Positions 1 through 7,346 of a stretch of DNA of 10,131 nucleotides are shown here, piece after piece. Both the position numbers and the translations under genes were made by a program. This DNA comes from Chloroflexota bacterium (GTDB lineage Bacteria > Chloroflexota > Ktedonobacteria > Ktedonobacterales > Ktedonobacteraceae): positions 1-10,131 of the forward strand of contig JAJZEJ010000412.1 of NCBI GenBank assembly GCA_021828635.1, written 5' to 3'. Position 1 is the first letter of the stretch; each line of letters opens with the position of its first letter. Below the pieces are notes generated by a model. That model was not told the origin of the DNA, ran no database searches, and saw only the letters and a program-made list of their open reading frames with translations.

Positions 1-13
1 GGAAAGAGACAAA

Positions 14-51
14 GGGGTATGGCAAGGATTCGTTCCTACAGCAGCCATTTG
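14..51 (+). repeat. Left terminal inverted repeat of the Tn3-family transposon
   Basis: The repeat starts GGGGTATGGCAAGGATTCGT and runs for 38 bp. It matches the reverse complement of 4481-4518 at 32 of 38 positions; the differences are at repeat positions 4, 24, 26, 27, 28 and 36. An opening GGGG and a 38-bp length are the norm for Tn3-family ends, which the transposase N-terminus binds. Identity continues for a few bases inward. Confidence 0.93.
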
Positions 52-92
52 AGCTTTTATTGCTGTAAATAATTCGTAAAATTATGCAACCA

Positions 93-109
93 ATATTTTA
101 TCAAAATAT
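93..109. other. AT-rich hairpin downstream of the recombinase gene
   Basis: ATATTTT (93-99) and AAAATAT (103-109) form a perfect 7-bp inverted repeat around a 3-base loop. It lies about 100 bp past the stop of the leftward recombinase gene. A second small AT-rich repeat (ATAATT 69-74, AATTAT 80-85) sits beside it. It could weakly stop leftward transcription before the transposon end, but it is AT-only and has no clear U-run. The rest of 52-211 shows no gene. Confidence 0.25.
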
Positions 110-211
110 GCTTCTCTTATGCTGTTTCGTTTGTTCTCGGCCTCTGAGGAACAGGGGAATGAAAAACAACGCTAAGCCCCGAATTTGTTCTTTGCGATCT
201 CGATGGCTCCT

Positions 212-1147
212 CTATGTCCACGCAATCGTCTCAACCGCCTGCTGTAAATCCTGTTTCGTGCCTTGAATGTACAATCTGGTGGTATCCAAGGAGTCATGCC
301 CCATAATTTGGGCCAGCCGATGCAACGGAACTGACTCCGCCATGCGATAGCCGAAACGGTGGCGCAGATCGTGAGGACTCACATCGGCAAGCTTTGCAGA
401 GGTTGCATATTTCTTGATGATATAGCCCAGGGCACGTTCTGATAATGTCCCCTTCGTCTTGCCTGATGGGAACAGAAAGACGGCATCAGCAGGGAGAGTG
501 GGGAGGTACTCCTCGATCACCTTGCGAGCTGTTGCATTGAGCGGCACCTCGCGGTACTTATTGCGCTTCCCGATGATTTCCAGAGAGCCGCTTCGCTTGT
601 TGAGCTTCACCTGGTCACGTCGGAGCTGGCAGATTTCTCTCGCTCGTAGCCCGGTGTGCAACAGTAGGACAATCAGGGTTCGATCTCTGAGCGTTCCTGC
701 CTTCGTCACGGCTGCCACCAACGCCTGTTCCTCTTGATCGTCCAGATGCCGGGGTGTGCTTTGTTCTTCCCCGACGAGCTTCACAGCGGAGGAGGGATTG
801 TAGTCGATGAGATGTTGCTGCAGCGCCCAGCCAAAGTAGCGTTTCATACTAATCAGCGAGCGGTTCACTGAGGCAGATTTCTGTCTCAGGACTGTTTGAA
901 GATAGGTGCGGTAACGGGTGAGTGTTGGGGTAGTGATAGCTTGCACGTCAAAATCATTCTGCTTCTGATCATCACCTGTTCGTTCGGCCTCGTGGATTTC
1001 GTACCATGCTATGAAATGGCGAACATCGCTCAGGTAATTCCGCAGAGAGGCAAGAGTGAGATCTTCCTGCAAACGCATGGTTTGTTCATACTGAGCTACT
1101 GCCCATTCGCCAGCAGCAGAAAGCTGGGGTTTCGCTTGCCGTTTCAT
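212..1147 (-). CDS. Tyrosine recombinase, TnpI-like cointegrate resolvase of the transposon
   Basis: This is a tyrosine site-specific recombinase of 311 aa, within the usual XerC/D-TnpI size range. An N-terminal SAM-like DNA-binding domain (about residues 12-110, with the phage-integrase-type SVNRSLISMKRYFGWA helix) precedes the catalytic domain (about 130-305). The catalytic set is complete: R168 (HTGLRAREI), K194 (IIGKRNKYREVPL), H259 and R262 (SPHDLRHRF), H284 (IMGHD) and the nucleophile Y293 (TRLYIQG). Because it is inside a Tn3-family element and next to a repeat-rich site, its likely job is resolving transposition cointegrates at that site, as TnpI does for Tn4430. The start at 1147 is preferred because GAGG lies 5 bases before it. 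An in-frame ATG at 1162 would add 5 residues (MYEVG) but has only a weak TAAGG 10 bases upstream. It is divergent from the transposase gene, so both promoters fall in the recombination site and the recombinase may autoregulate. It could be called a generic integrase if taken alone. Confidence 0.93.
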   Translation of the reverse strand: MKRQAKPQLSAAGEWAVAQYEQTMRLQEDLTLASLRNYLSDVRHFIAWYEIHEAERTGDDQKQNDFDVQAITTPTLTRYRTYLQTVLRQKSASVNRSLISMKRYFGWALQQHLIDYNPSSAVKLVGEEQSTPRHLDDQEEQALVAAVTKAGTLRDRTLIVLLLHTGLRAREICQLRRDQVKLNKRSGSLEIIGKRNKYREVPLNATARKVIEEYLPTLPADAVFLFPSGKTKGTLSERALGYIIKKYATSAKLADVSPHDLRHRFGYRMAESVPLHRLAQIMGHDSLDTTRLYIQGTKQDLQQAVETIAWT

Positions 1148-1170
1148 GCCCACCTCATACATCCAAGAAC

Positions 1171-1268
1171 CTTAGCAGAAAGCCCTAATGAGGGATATTT
1201 CACACCTTAGCAGAAAAAAGTCCTACGATATTGACCAATAGATGTCTACAAAGGTATCTTAGCAGAAA
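1171..1268. other. Putative internal recombination (resolution) site between recombinase and transposase
   Basis: CTTAGCAGAAA occurs three times in exact direct orientation, at 1171-1181, 1206-1216 and 1258-1268. A degenerate inverted copy, TGTCTACAAAG (8 of 11 matches to TTTCTGCTAAG), is at 1243-1253, facing the third copy across GTAT. The last two arms would be the inverted-arm core site where strands are exchanged, and the first two the accessory direct repeats. Known family: TnpI of Tn4430 binds four motifs of this kind, two inverted in the core and two direct. Inferred here: the same arrangement in about 98 bp. The site also covers the intergenic promoters, so binding could repress both genes. 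Confidence 0.75.
1231..1260 (+). promoter_or_regulatory. Possible sigma70-type promoter for the transposase gene
   Basis: TTGACC (1231-1236) and TATCTT (1255-1260) are separated by 18 bp. They match the -35 and -10 consensus at 5 and 4 of 6 positions. Transcription would start near 1267-1270, ahead of the ATG at 1318. The -10 overlaps the core recombination site, which suggests control by recombinase binding. This is a pattern match only. Confidence 0.35.
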
Positions 1269-1317
1269 TCAATGGCTGTGTCTAGTTGATGCGGCCATGT
1301 GTGGAAGTGTGACGCCT

Positions 1318-4300
1318 ATGACCGCAATTGAGCGAACAGCCTATCCTCGCTTCAAGCAGATCCTCTCGGCCAAAGATCTCGCTGAGGTCTATACTCCCAC
1401 GCCTCAAGAACGCCTGACTGCTCACCGTTCCACCAAAGGCCGTGTTGCCGAAGTAGGCTTTCTCGTACTCCTCAAAACGTATCAACGCCTGGGCCGTTTT
1501 GTTCCTCTGAGCGAGGTTCCTTCTTCTATCATTGAGCATATTGCCAGGCCATTTGAGCCTCATCTCCACGTTTCCGATCTGGATACCTATGACACCAGTG
1601 GAACCAGACCTCGGCATATTCTGCTTATTCGGGCTTTACAGAAGCTCAAACTCTATGGTCCTGACGCACGCACCTGCTTTCTCAGGGCCATGGTGGAAGC
1701 AGGTAAAACCAAAGAGGATCTCGCCGACCTCATTAACGTGGCACTGGATGAACTGACCAAGAACTGTTTTGAGTTACCGCCTTTCACGCTGCTCGACAAA
1801 GCTGCCCATCATGTGCGAGCAGTGACCATGCGAGGGTTGTATCGTCGTGTCTACAAAGCCATCCCGGAGGATGCACGCGTCTCTCTTGAGGCTCTGTTTA
1901 CGGTCCAGCCAGGTCAACACCTCTCTGCCTGGGAATTGCTCAAGCAGGAGCCTGCCAGTCCCACTTTGACCCATATGCGCCTGCTTATTGATCATTTGTT
2001 TGCTATCTCTGAGCAGCGCAAGCTGCTTCCAGCCAACATCTTTGCTGGAGTCGCGGAAGGGAAGGTCAAGCAGTTTGCGACAGAAGCGCGGGCCCTCGAT
2101 GCCACCGAGATGAAAGACCTAGAACCCTACAAGCGGCTGACCCTGGCGGCGGCATTCCTTCTGACGCAATCCGCAGGAGCGTTAGATGATCTGGCTGAAA
2201 TGTTTATCAAACGGATGCTTGCTATCCATCAAAAAGGGAAAGATGCGCTTGAACAGTATCGTGCCAATCACCAGAGCCGCACAGATGCATTGGTGCTGAC
2301 CTTGCGCGATCTGGTCGTAGCCTATGGAAAAGAGGGGACAACTGATGAGCGTCTGGCGGCGATGGCGTCGGTCATTGGCGGCAAAGAGAGCGACGTCTTG
2401 CAGTCGTGTGAAGAACACTTGGCTCACATGGGCAATAACTATCAACAGTTTCTCTGGCCCTTTTACAAAAATCATCGGGCGCAGCTCTTCCGTCTCCTCT
2501 CAGTGATGCACCTCTGCTCCAGCAGTCAGGACAAAAGTATGGAAGAGGTCGTGTGCTTTCTCAAAGCGCATGAAAACAGCAAAGGAGATTGGCTTGTCTC
2601 GGCGACGGTCCAAAATCCTGGTACCCCTGAAGAGCAACGTCTCCCACTGGTCGATCTCTCCTGGGCCTCGGATGCCTGGTGGAAATTTATGACCGGACAC
2701 AGCAAACGCAGTTCCTGCCCGGACAAAGTCCTTCGACGGCATTTCGAGATCGCTGTGTTCTCTCAAATCCTGTGGGATCTCAAATCAGGAGATCTCTATG
2801 TTGAGGGGAGCGATCAGTATTCTGACTATCGAGAAGAACTCATCTCGTGGGAGGAGTACGCACAGCAAGTCAGTCATTACGGGACGTTGGTCGGGCTGCC
2901 CACTGATGGGCAAGCATTCGTCAACTACTTGCGAAACTGGCTCCATGCCAGGATCAAGCAAACAGATGAGGCGTTTCCTTCTAACGAGTATCTGCGTTTT
3001 GAAAAAGGAGAACTCATCCTGCGCCCAATGGAAAAGCAAGCCGATCCCGAGGGACTCTCCGCTTTGGAGCAATTCTTGGCAGAACACCTGAAGCCTATCT
3101 CTCTGCTGGATGTCCTCACCAAAACCGAACAATGGCTCAACTGGTCGCGTTTTTTCGGCCCACTCTCCGGTCATGCTACCAAACTGGAGGACGCGGTGGC
3201 CCGCTATGTAGCCCTGACGTTTTGTTATGGCTGCAATCTCGGCCCGTCTCAAACTGCCCGCTCACTCACGGGAGTAGAACGTCGCGATCTGTCCTGGGTC
3301 AATCAGCATCATATCACAGAAGAGAGACTAGACGAGGCAATCCGTTGTGTCACAGAGGCCTATAATCGGTTCCATTTGCCCAAGTATTGGGGAACAGGAA
3401 AACGCGCCTCTGCCGATGGAACCAAGTGGGAAATGTATGAACAGAACTTGCTAGCTGAATATCATATTCGGTACGGTGGATACGGTGGCATTGGGTATTA
3501 CCATGTGTCGGATACGTATATTGCCTTGTTTAGCCGCTTCATTCCCTGTGGGGTGCATGAGGGGGCATACATTTTAGATATGTTTGAAAAAGAACAAACA
3601 TCCATTCGGCCAGAAACGGTGCATGGTGACACCCACGCACAGAGTACGACCATCTTTGGGTTGGCGCATTTGCTGGGCATCTCGCTCATGCCAAGGATTA
3701 AGAATTGGAAAGACCTGACGCTCTTTCGTCCTGACCCAGATATCCATTACACACACCTCGACAGTCTCTTCTCCGACGCCATTGATTGGAATCTCATTGC
3801 CACGCATTTGCCCGATATGATTCGGGTCGCGCTATCTATCAAAGCTGGGAAGATTGCCCCCTCCACGATCTTACGCAAATTGGGAGCGTATAGCCGAAAA
3901 AACAAACTCTATCAAGCCTTCCAGGAATTGGGACGAGTGATCCGCACGCACTTTCTGATGCAATATCTCGCTGATCCCGAATTGCGTTCAACTATTCAAT
4001 CCGCCACGAACAAGAGTGAGGCGTTTAATGGTTTCGCCAAGTGGGCGTTTTTTGGAGGAGAGGGTGTTATCACACACAACCGCCGAATAGAGCAAAGAAA
4101 GTGCGTGAAGTTCAATCATCTGGTCGCCAATTGCCTGATCTTCTACAATGTTCATGTCATCAGCGAGGCATTGCAGAAACTGAATCAAGAGGGAGCTGAA
4201 CTCGGCGAACGGGTGGTCGCAGCTCTTTCTCCCTACATTCGTCAGCACATTAATCGTTTTGGTCGCTATCAACTCGACTTGACACAACCACCACCGCCTC

Positions 4301-4431
4301 TCAATTACGACATCCGGGTCGTTACCTCGAAAAAGAAATCGGCTGGTTTTGTGGCTTCCGAAACCCAGAAAAAGGCGAAGGCCAAGCCCAAAAAGAAAAA
4401 ATTGGCTCGTCAAATGAAGCTCTTCTCGTAG
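1318..4431 (+). CDS. tnpA: Tn3-family DDE transposase
   Basis: This 1037-aa protein is full length for a Tn3-family transposase (usually about 960-1020 aa, plus a Lys-rich tail here). The N-terminus MTAIERTAYPRF begins the DUF4158-type DNA-binding region of the family. The C-terminal half is the DDE_Tnp_Tn3 domain. The catalytic residues are visible: D700 (SADGTKWE), D771 (VHGDTHAQSTTIFG) and E901 (NKSEAFNGFAKW), with 71- and 130-residue spacing typical of the family. The final 40 residues are Lys/Arg-rich. The enzyme acts on the 38-bp ends and drives replicative transposition to cointegrates. The reading frame stays open upstream to a TTG at 1231 and an ATG at 1297. The ATG at 1318 is chosen because the family's conserved start matches there and the upstream part would overlap the recombination site. 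The ribosome site is weak (GGAAG, distant), in keeping with low transposase expression. No frameshift or missing catalytic residue is seen. Confidence 0.96.
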   Translation: MTAIERTAYPRFKQILSAKDLAEVYTPTPQERLTAHRSTKGRVAEVGFLVLLKTYQRLGRFVPLSEVPSSIIEHIARPFEPHLHVSDLDTYDTSGTRPRHILLIRALQKLKLYGPDARTCFLRAMVEAGKTKEDLADLINVALDELTKNCFELPPFTLLDKAAHHVRAVTMRGLYRRVYKAIPEDARVSLEALFTVQPGQHLSAWELLKQEPASPTLTHMRLLIDHLFAISEQRKLLPANIFAGVAEGKVKQFATEARALDATEMKDLEPYKRLTLAAAFLLTQSAGALDDLAEMFIKRMLAIHQKGKDALEQYRANHQSRTDALVLTLRDLVVAYGKEGTTDERLAAMASVIGGKESDVLQSCEEHLAHMGNNYQQFLWPFYKNHRAQLFRLLSVMHLCSSSQDKSMEEVVCFLKAHENSKGDWLVSATVQNPGTPEEQRLPLVDLSWASDAWWKFMTGHSKRSSCPDKVLRRHFEIAVFSQILWDLKSGDLYVEGSDQYSDYREELISWEEYAQQVSHYGTLVGLPTDGQAFVNYLRNWLHARIKQTDEAFPSNEYLRFEKGELILRPMEKQADPEGLSALEQFLAEHLKPISLLDVLTKTEQWLNWSRFFGPLSGHATKLEDAVARYVALTFCYGCNLGPSQTARSLTGVERRDLSWVNQHHITEERLDEAIRCVTEAYNRFHLPKYWGTGKRASADGTKWEMYEQNLLAEYHIRYGGYGGIGYYHVSDTYIALFSRFIPCGVHEGAYILDMFEKEQTSIRPETVHGDTHAQSTTIFGLAHLLGISLMPRIKNWKDLTLFRPDPDIHYTHLDSLFSDAIDWNLIATHLPDMIRVALSIKAGKIAPSTILRKLGAYSRKNKLYQAFQELGRVIRTHFLMQYLADPELRSTIQSATNKSEAFNGFAKWAFFGGEGVITHNRRIEQRKCVKFNHLVANCLIFYNVHVISEALQKLNQEGAELGERVVAALSPYIRQHINRFGRYQLDLTQPPPPLNYDIRVVTSKKKSAGFVASETQKKAKAKPKKKKLARQMKLFS

Positions 4432-4480
4432 GTAATAGCAAAGATAGCATGTAAAAGCAGCTTCTACGGATTAAGCGGTT

Positions 4481-4518
4481 CATATGGCTGTCCTGGGAAC
4501 GAATCCTTGCCATATCCC
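4481..4518 (-). repeat. Right terminal inverted repeat of the Tn3-family transposon
   Basis: Read on the - strand it begins GGGATATGGCAAGGATTCGT and pairs with the left repeat at 32 of 38 positions. The fourth base is A instead of the usual G. The core GTTCC and the inner GCCAT block are conserved with the left end. It starts 50 bp after the transposase stop codon. Confidence 0.92.
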
Positions 4519-4540
4519 AATGTGAGAATAGAGCGTGCCT

Positions 4541-4597
4541 TTTTGGATCTTTTCTCAGAATAGTTACTCTTTTTTGATCTTTTATCCAAAAGAAAGG
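4541..4597 (+). promoter_or_regulatory. Hairpin next to the ribosome binding site of the 414-aa membrane protein gene
   Basis: TTTTGGAT (4541-4548) and ATCCAAAA (4584-4591) form a perfect 8-bp inverted repeat with a 35-base loop. Beyond a small bulge the pairing could extend, since CCT just before the left arm is complementary to AGG of the ribosome site AAAGG (4593-4597). In the mRNA this could partly hide the site and lower translation. The stretch between the transposon end and the gene (4519-4605) shows no clear -35/-10 pair. Confidence 0.35.
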
Positions 4598-4605
4598 CCA
4601 ACTGG

Positions 4606-5850
4606 ATGGCAAATACAAGTCCTCTTGACCCGCACCAGCGTGGTCCCGCCCAGACCACGCCATCCGCACCCGGCGGTCCGTCTGGACCAGCATCGGGCGG
4701 ATCGCCAGTGGTCCCGCCACCAGCGGCAGCGTCACCAGCGGCGTCACCGTCTCAGGCTTCTGGGGGCATTCTCGGTGTCGTCGAACACTTTGTCTCCGGT
4801 CTCTCTGAGGACTGGCACAAAGACCGTGAACTCAAACGCGAACTCAAGCGTGCGAAGGCTCAACCATCGACCAGCCAGAGCCGTCAGGCCGACCAGCCGT
4901 CAGGAGCGGCTGAAGATGCGCAGGATGGTGAGGACGCGGCGACGCCCACGAGTTCCGAGAATCAGCTTCGGCGCGAACGCAACAAGCGTATTCAGATGAT
5001 CTCGGAATTTACCGACATCAAGGAAACCTTTGATCACAAGATCAAACGCTATGTGGCATCGGTAGCCTGCTTTGCCGTGCCGTGGTTGCTCGTCCTCTTC
5101 ATGACCGGTGATGTGGGTGAGTACTTTGCTGGTCAAGCATTTACGCTGTCGGATTGGAAGATTGCCAGCATTTTCGGCATTACCGGTCTCCTGGAAGCTG
5201 TGCTGGCGGTTACGACGAATGCCTGGGGCAATACGGTGCATGACATCAATGCCACAGATGTGCAGGGCGATAAGACGAAACTGCGCAATCAGGCTCGCAA
5301 TCAGGCCACCGCCTGGGCGGTGCTGAGTCTGGTGAGCGGCTTCGCCCTGTTCATGTTTCTCATGCAGCAAGCGGCGGACAACACAGCCATTGCCCAGGAT
5401 ACATTGACAGCGGTGCAAGTCGCAGCAGGGATGCATGCCACCATGTCCTTTACGCTCAGTGCGAATCTGATGAACATCGTGTTGCGCTGCATCGGCACGC
5501 TGGCTATCGATCCAGCCTGTGTCTTTGCGGTGCATGTGACAAGCAAAAATCTGGATCAATTTCTCAAGCAGCAGGCTCAGATCACCACGGCCATCAATGA
5601 GGTGGCTGATGCCTTCGACAAGCAAGAGGAGGCAGCAGCCAGGGCCGAGATGCGGCGCAAGGAGAATGAGCGGTTCTTATCGCTCAAGGGCAAGATGGAT
5701 GATGTCAATGCGGATATGATGGGCAAAATGGGAACGAAGCTCATTGAGATGTCAGACCAGATGTTCGAGCGTATGCAATTGCCACCGGCACGCATTGTCG
5801 AGGCCGATGAGGATGATGATGGGCGCAATGTGCGCCGCCTACGACGCTAA
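4606..5850 (+). CDS. Multi-pass membrane protein with disordered N-terminus and C-terminal helical region (unknown function)
   Basis: The 414-aa protein is not recognised. Residues 1-55 are Pro/Ala/Ser/Gly-rich and probably disordered. Residues 65-148 are highly charged (KDRELKRELKRAK). Hydrophobic segments at about 149-168, 186-204 and 235-254, with a less clear fourth at about 285-311, suggest three or four membrane passes. Residues 313-395 are amphipathic and helix-prone, likely coiled coil (AAARAEMRRKENERFLSLKGKMDD), and the end is acidic then basic (EADEDDDGRNVRRLRR). There is no signal peptide, so the long N- and C-terminal parts are probably cytoplasmic. AAAGG lies 8 bases before the ATG. 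The gene is first in its strand run, directly after the transposon. The layout would suit a scaffold in an envelope-spanning machine, but nothing shows a specific function. Confidence 0.82.
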   Translation: MANTSPLDPHQRGPAQTTPSAPGGPSGPASGGSPVVPPPAAASPAASPSQASGGILGVVEHFVSGLSEDWHKDRELKRELKRAKAQPSTSQSRQADQPSGAAEDAQDGEDAATPTSSENQLRRERNKRIQMISEFTDIKETFDHKIKRYVASVACFAVPWLLVLFMTGDVGEYFAGQAFTLSDWKIASIFGITGLLEAVLAVTTNAWGNTVHDINATDVQGDKTKLRNQARNQATAWAVLSLVSGFALFMFLMQQAADNTAIAQDTLTAVQVAAGMHATMSFTLSANLMNIVLRCIGTLAIDPACVFAVHVTSKNLDQFLKQQAQITTAINEVADAFDKQEEAAARAEMRRKENERFLSLKGKMDDVNADMMGKMGTKLIEMSDQMFERMQLPPARIVEADEDDDGRNVRRLRR

Positions 5851-5894
5851 AGATGCTAACGCCGCTTATGACGGCAAGAAAGGAGCGAGAGACG

Positions 5895-6635
5895 ATGGCA
5901 CGATCAAGGCAATCCCCCCCAGCTGTCCAGGCACCCAGGGGTGCCACCGTGGTCAAGGTCGAGGTGTTTACCCTGCACTGCCCGTTTTGTGACCATGAGC
6001 TGCGCGGTCCGGTGAAGCGTGAGGCGTGGAGTGACGTGCCATCGGTTCTCATCTGTCCAACGTGCCTCTCCACCGTGAGCGTTCCGGCACAGCCAGAAGG
6101 AGGCCATATGGGGGTTTGGAATCGAGATAACACGTTTGATCTCTTTCAGCGCCAGTTGTATGCGCTGCAATCCGAGATGATCCGCTCCCTGGAGTTTACC
6201 GATGGGAAGCACAAGCAGTTCCGCTCCAAATATGTGTTGGAAGTGCGGATCAAGGGCAGAGCGTACACGGCTGTCATCGAGGGCTACAGTCATGACTACT
6301 GGCTGCATCGTGTGGATCGCCATCCTCTGGCAAAGCAGATTGACCTGGTCATCTGCTACCGGCACACCAGTTGTGTGCGGCAGAAAGTGCTGGAGTTGTG
6401 TTCGCCGACGGGACGCGAATACGACATCTTTGAAACGCCCTCCTGGTTTGACCTGGAGGCCCGTGGTGGTCGCGCATGGGCGCAAGTCTTCACGGGTGCG
6501 CTGTTGGCAGGCTATGGCGCAGCCTACACCGAGCTAGAAAAAATCCGTGAAGAATCGCCCGCCGCCTATTACCGCTACCTGGAGCGCAAGGCACAGTTAG
6601 CGGCCCATCACTGGGGACGGCCTGTAGCTGTCTAG
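5895..6635 (+). CDS. Zinc-ribbon protein of unknown function
   Basis: This is a 246-aa soluble protein. Near the N-terminus, C29 and C32 (HCPFCDHEL) and C54 and C57 (ICPTCLSTV) form a CxxC-x21-CxxC pattern typical of a zinc ribbon that binds nucleic acid or protein. The remaining part (about 75-246) has alternating strand- and helix-like stretches (YVLEVRIKGRAYTAVIEGY, IDLVICYRH) and a helical end (AYYRYLERKAQLAAHH), and I do not recognise its family. The frame opens at 5853, but the ATG at 5895 is preferred because AAAGGAG lies 9 bases before it. It follows the membrane protein gene by 44 bp and is probably in the same transcript. No enzyme motif is evident. Confidence 0.8.
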   Translation: MARSRQSPPAVQAPRGATVVKVEVFTLHCPFCDHELRGPVKREAWSDVPSVLICPTCLSTVSVPAQPEGGHMGVWNRDNTFDLFQRQLYALQSEMIRSLEFTDGKHKQFRSKYVLEVRIKGRAYTAVIEGYSHDYWLHRVDRHPLAKQIDLVICYRHTSCVRQKVLELCSPTGREYDIFETPSWFDLEARGGRAWAQVFTGALLAGYGAAYTELEKIREESPAAYYRYLERKAQLAAHHWGRPVAV

Positions 6636-6657
6636 TCTCACTGAAGCAGTGATGGGC
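6603..6657 (+). other. Overlapping alternative hairpins around the zinc-ribbon gene stop
   Basis: GCCCATCACTG (6603-6613) and CAGTGATGGGC (6647-6657) form a perfect 11-bp inverted repeat with a 33-base loop that contains the stop codon. The same right arm can instead pair locally, TCACTG (6638-6643) with CAGTGA (6647-6652) around AAG. The two foldings exclude each other. There is no T-run after them, so a standard terminator is unlikely. An mRNA processing or attenuation role is possible. Confidence 0.35.
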
Positions 6658-6691
6658 TGCATAGGTTAGTGACAAAAGAAAGAAGTAAGCG

Positions 6692-7117
6692 ATGCGACGA
6701 AACGATGAAGGCCCACATCAGCACTTGACCAGACACATGGAGCGTGCCGCTGCACAGTTTGTCGATGGACTCCAATGGACCGGTCTTGAACCCAACGAAC
6801 GACTCACGAGAGCGGTAGCGGAGCGAACGATCCGCGAAGCCAGAGCGAGCTATGTGCGAGAGGCGACGGACAGTAGGGACCAGCATATCCAGGAGATCAT
6901 CAGTGACCATACGAGGCGTATGAACGCCATCAAACGCTCCGGCGCACGGCTGCGCTTGATCACGTGTCCACCCATTGCACTATTCTTCGGTCTCCTGGCA
7001 TGGTACAGCTTCAGTCAAGGTGGTTTTGTCCTGGATGTCTGCTACGTCGTTGGTGCGCTGGCCTTTCTTGCGATGCTTTTCCTGGGAGCAATCTTCGACC
7101 GACCGATCTCACACTGA
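6692..7117 (+). CDS. Small membrane protein with two C-terminal TM segments (unknown function)
   Basis: The 141-aa protein is not recognised. Residues 1-85 are hydrophilic and helix-prone, rich in Arg and Glu (VAERTIREARASYVREATDSRDQ). Two hydrophobic segments follow at about 88-107 (LRLITCPPIALFFGLLAWYS) and 113-134 (VLDVCYVVGALAFLAMLFLGAI), so both ends are likely cytoplasmic with a very short outside loop. A weak purine-rich ribosome site (AAAGAAG) lies 7 bases before the ATG. It starts 56 bp after the zinc-ribbon gene stop. The start region (AAGCGATGCG) is nearly the same as that of the next gene, and both proteins begin MRR. Confidence 0.75.
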   Translation: MRRNDEGPHQHLTRHMERAAAQFVDGLQWTGLEPNERLTRAVAERTIREARASYVREATDSRDQHIQEIISDHTRRMNAIKRSGARLRLITCPPIALFFGLLAWYSFSQGGFVLDVCYVVGALAFLAMLFLGAIFDRPISH

Positions 7118-7157
7118 GAGAGTGGAGGGAGTGGAGAGAGAAGAGAGGAAGCAAGCG

Positions 7158-7337
7158 ATGCGCCGCCAGACGACGACAGAGATCATCGAACGATTGCAGG
7201 AGTTGAACAAGAAATTTGTTGCTCGAACCATGACCAGGCAAGAGCAAGAAGAGGCGAAAGCACTGACTATCATCCTTGGAGTGCGTGGGTATAGCGTCCA
7301 ACGCGGGAAGCGCGGGGGAATCCAGATCCATGTATGA
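7158..7337 (+). CDS. Small basic protein, 59 aa (unknown function)
   Basis: MRRQTTTEIIERLQELNKKF opens a predicted helix. A second helix (TRQEQEEAKALTIILG) is followed by a strand-like GYSVQRGKRGGIQIHV end. The frame is open much further upstream (to 6975), but that part overlaps the 141-aa gene. The ATG at 7158 has AGGA 7 bases before it and sits in the 40-bp gap after that gene. The gap is almost all purines, with several GGAG-like motifs. The family is unknown; the length and basic character would allow a small DNA- or RNA-binding protein, but no motif proves it. Confidence 0.6.
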   Translation: MRRQTTTEIIERLQELNKKFVARTMTRQEQEEAKALTIILGVRGYSVQRGKRGGIQIHV

Positions 7338-7346
7338 TCTTTTGTT

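Larger units (their letters stand above)
14..4518. mobile_element. Tn3-family transposon with a tyrosine recombinase (Tn4430-like organisation)
   Basis: A 4505-bp unit is bounded by 38-bp inverted repeats at 14-51 and 4481-4518. It holds a DDE transposase of the Tn3 family and, divergently, a tyrosine recombinase, with a repeat-rich recombination site between them. There are no passenger genes, so it is a minimal cryptic transposon. Tn3 elements transpose by replicative cointegrate formation, and a tyrosine recombinase in place of a serine resolvase is known from Tn4430, Tn5401 and the Tn4651 group. Both genes are intact and the catalytic residues are present, so the element may be active. 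The bases flanking the two ends (ACAAA at 9-13, AATGT at 4519-4523) do not match, so no target-site duplication is visible. The right end lies 87 bp before the next gene, so the insertion may have changed that gene's promoter. Confidence 0.93.

Noticed and set aside
84..266. 60-codon frame on the + strand at the left end of the transposon
   Set aside because: It is Cys-rich, overlaps the 3' end of the recombinase gene, and lacks a ribosome site.
1231..1317. TTG-initiated 29-residue extension of the transposase
   Set aside because: The family's conserved N-terminus (IERTAYPRF) begins at the later ATG, and the extension overlaps the recombination site and the likely promoter.
4451..4467. Imperfect 17-bp palindrome after the transposase gene
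   Set aside because: It has a mismatch, a 3-base loop and a mixed AT stem without a T-run, which is too weak to call a terminator.
4900..5625. 241-codon open frame on the - strand
   Set aside because: It lies wholly inside the 414-aa membrane protein gene, has no ribosome site, and its translation is His/Arg/Cys-rich with no recognisable domain. The + strand product has coherent membrane segments.
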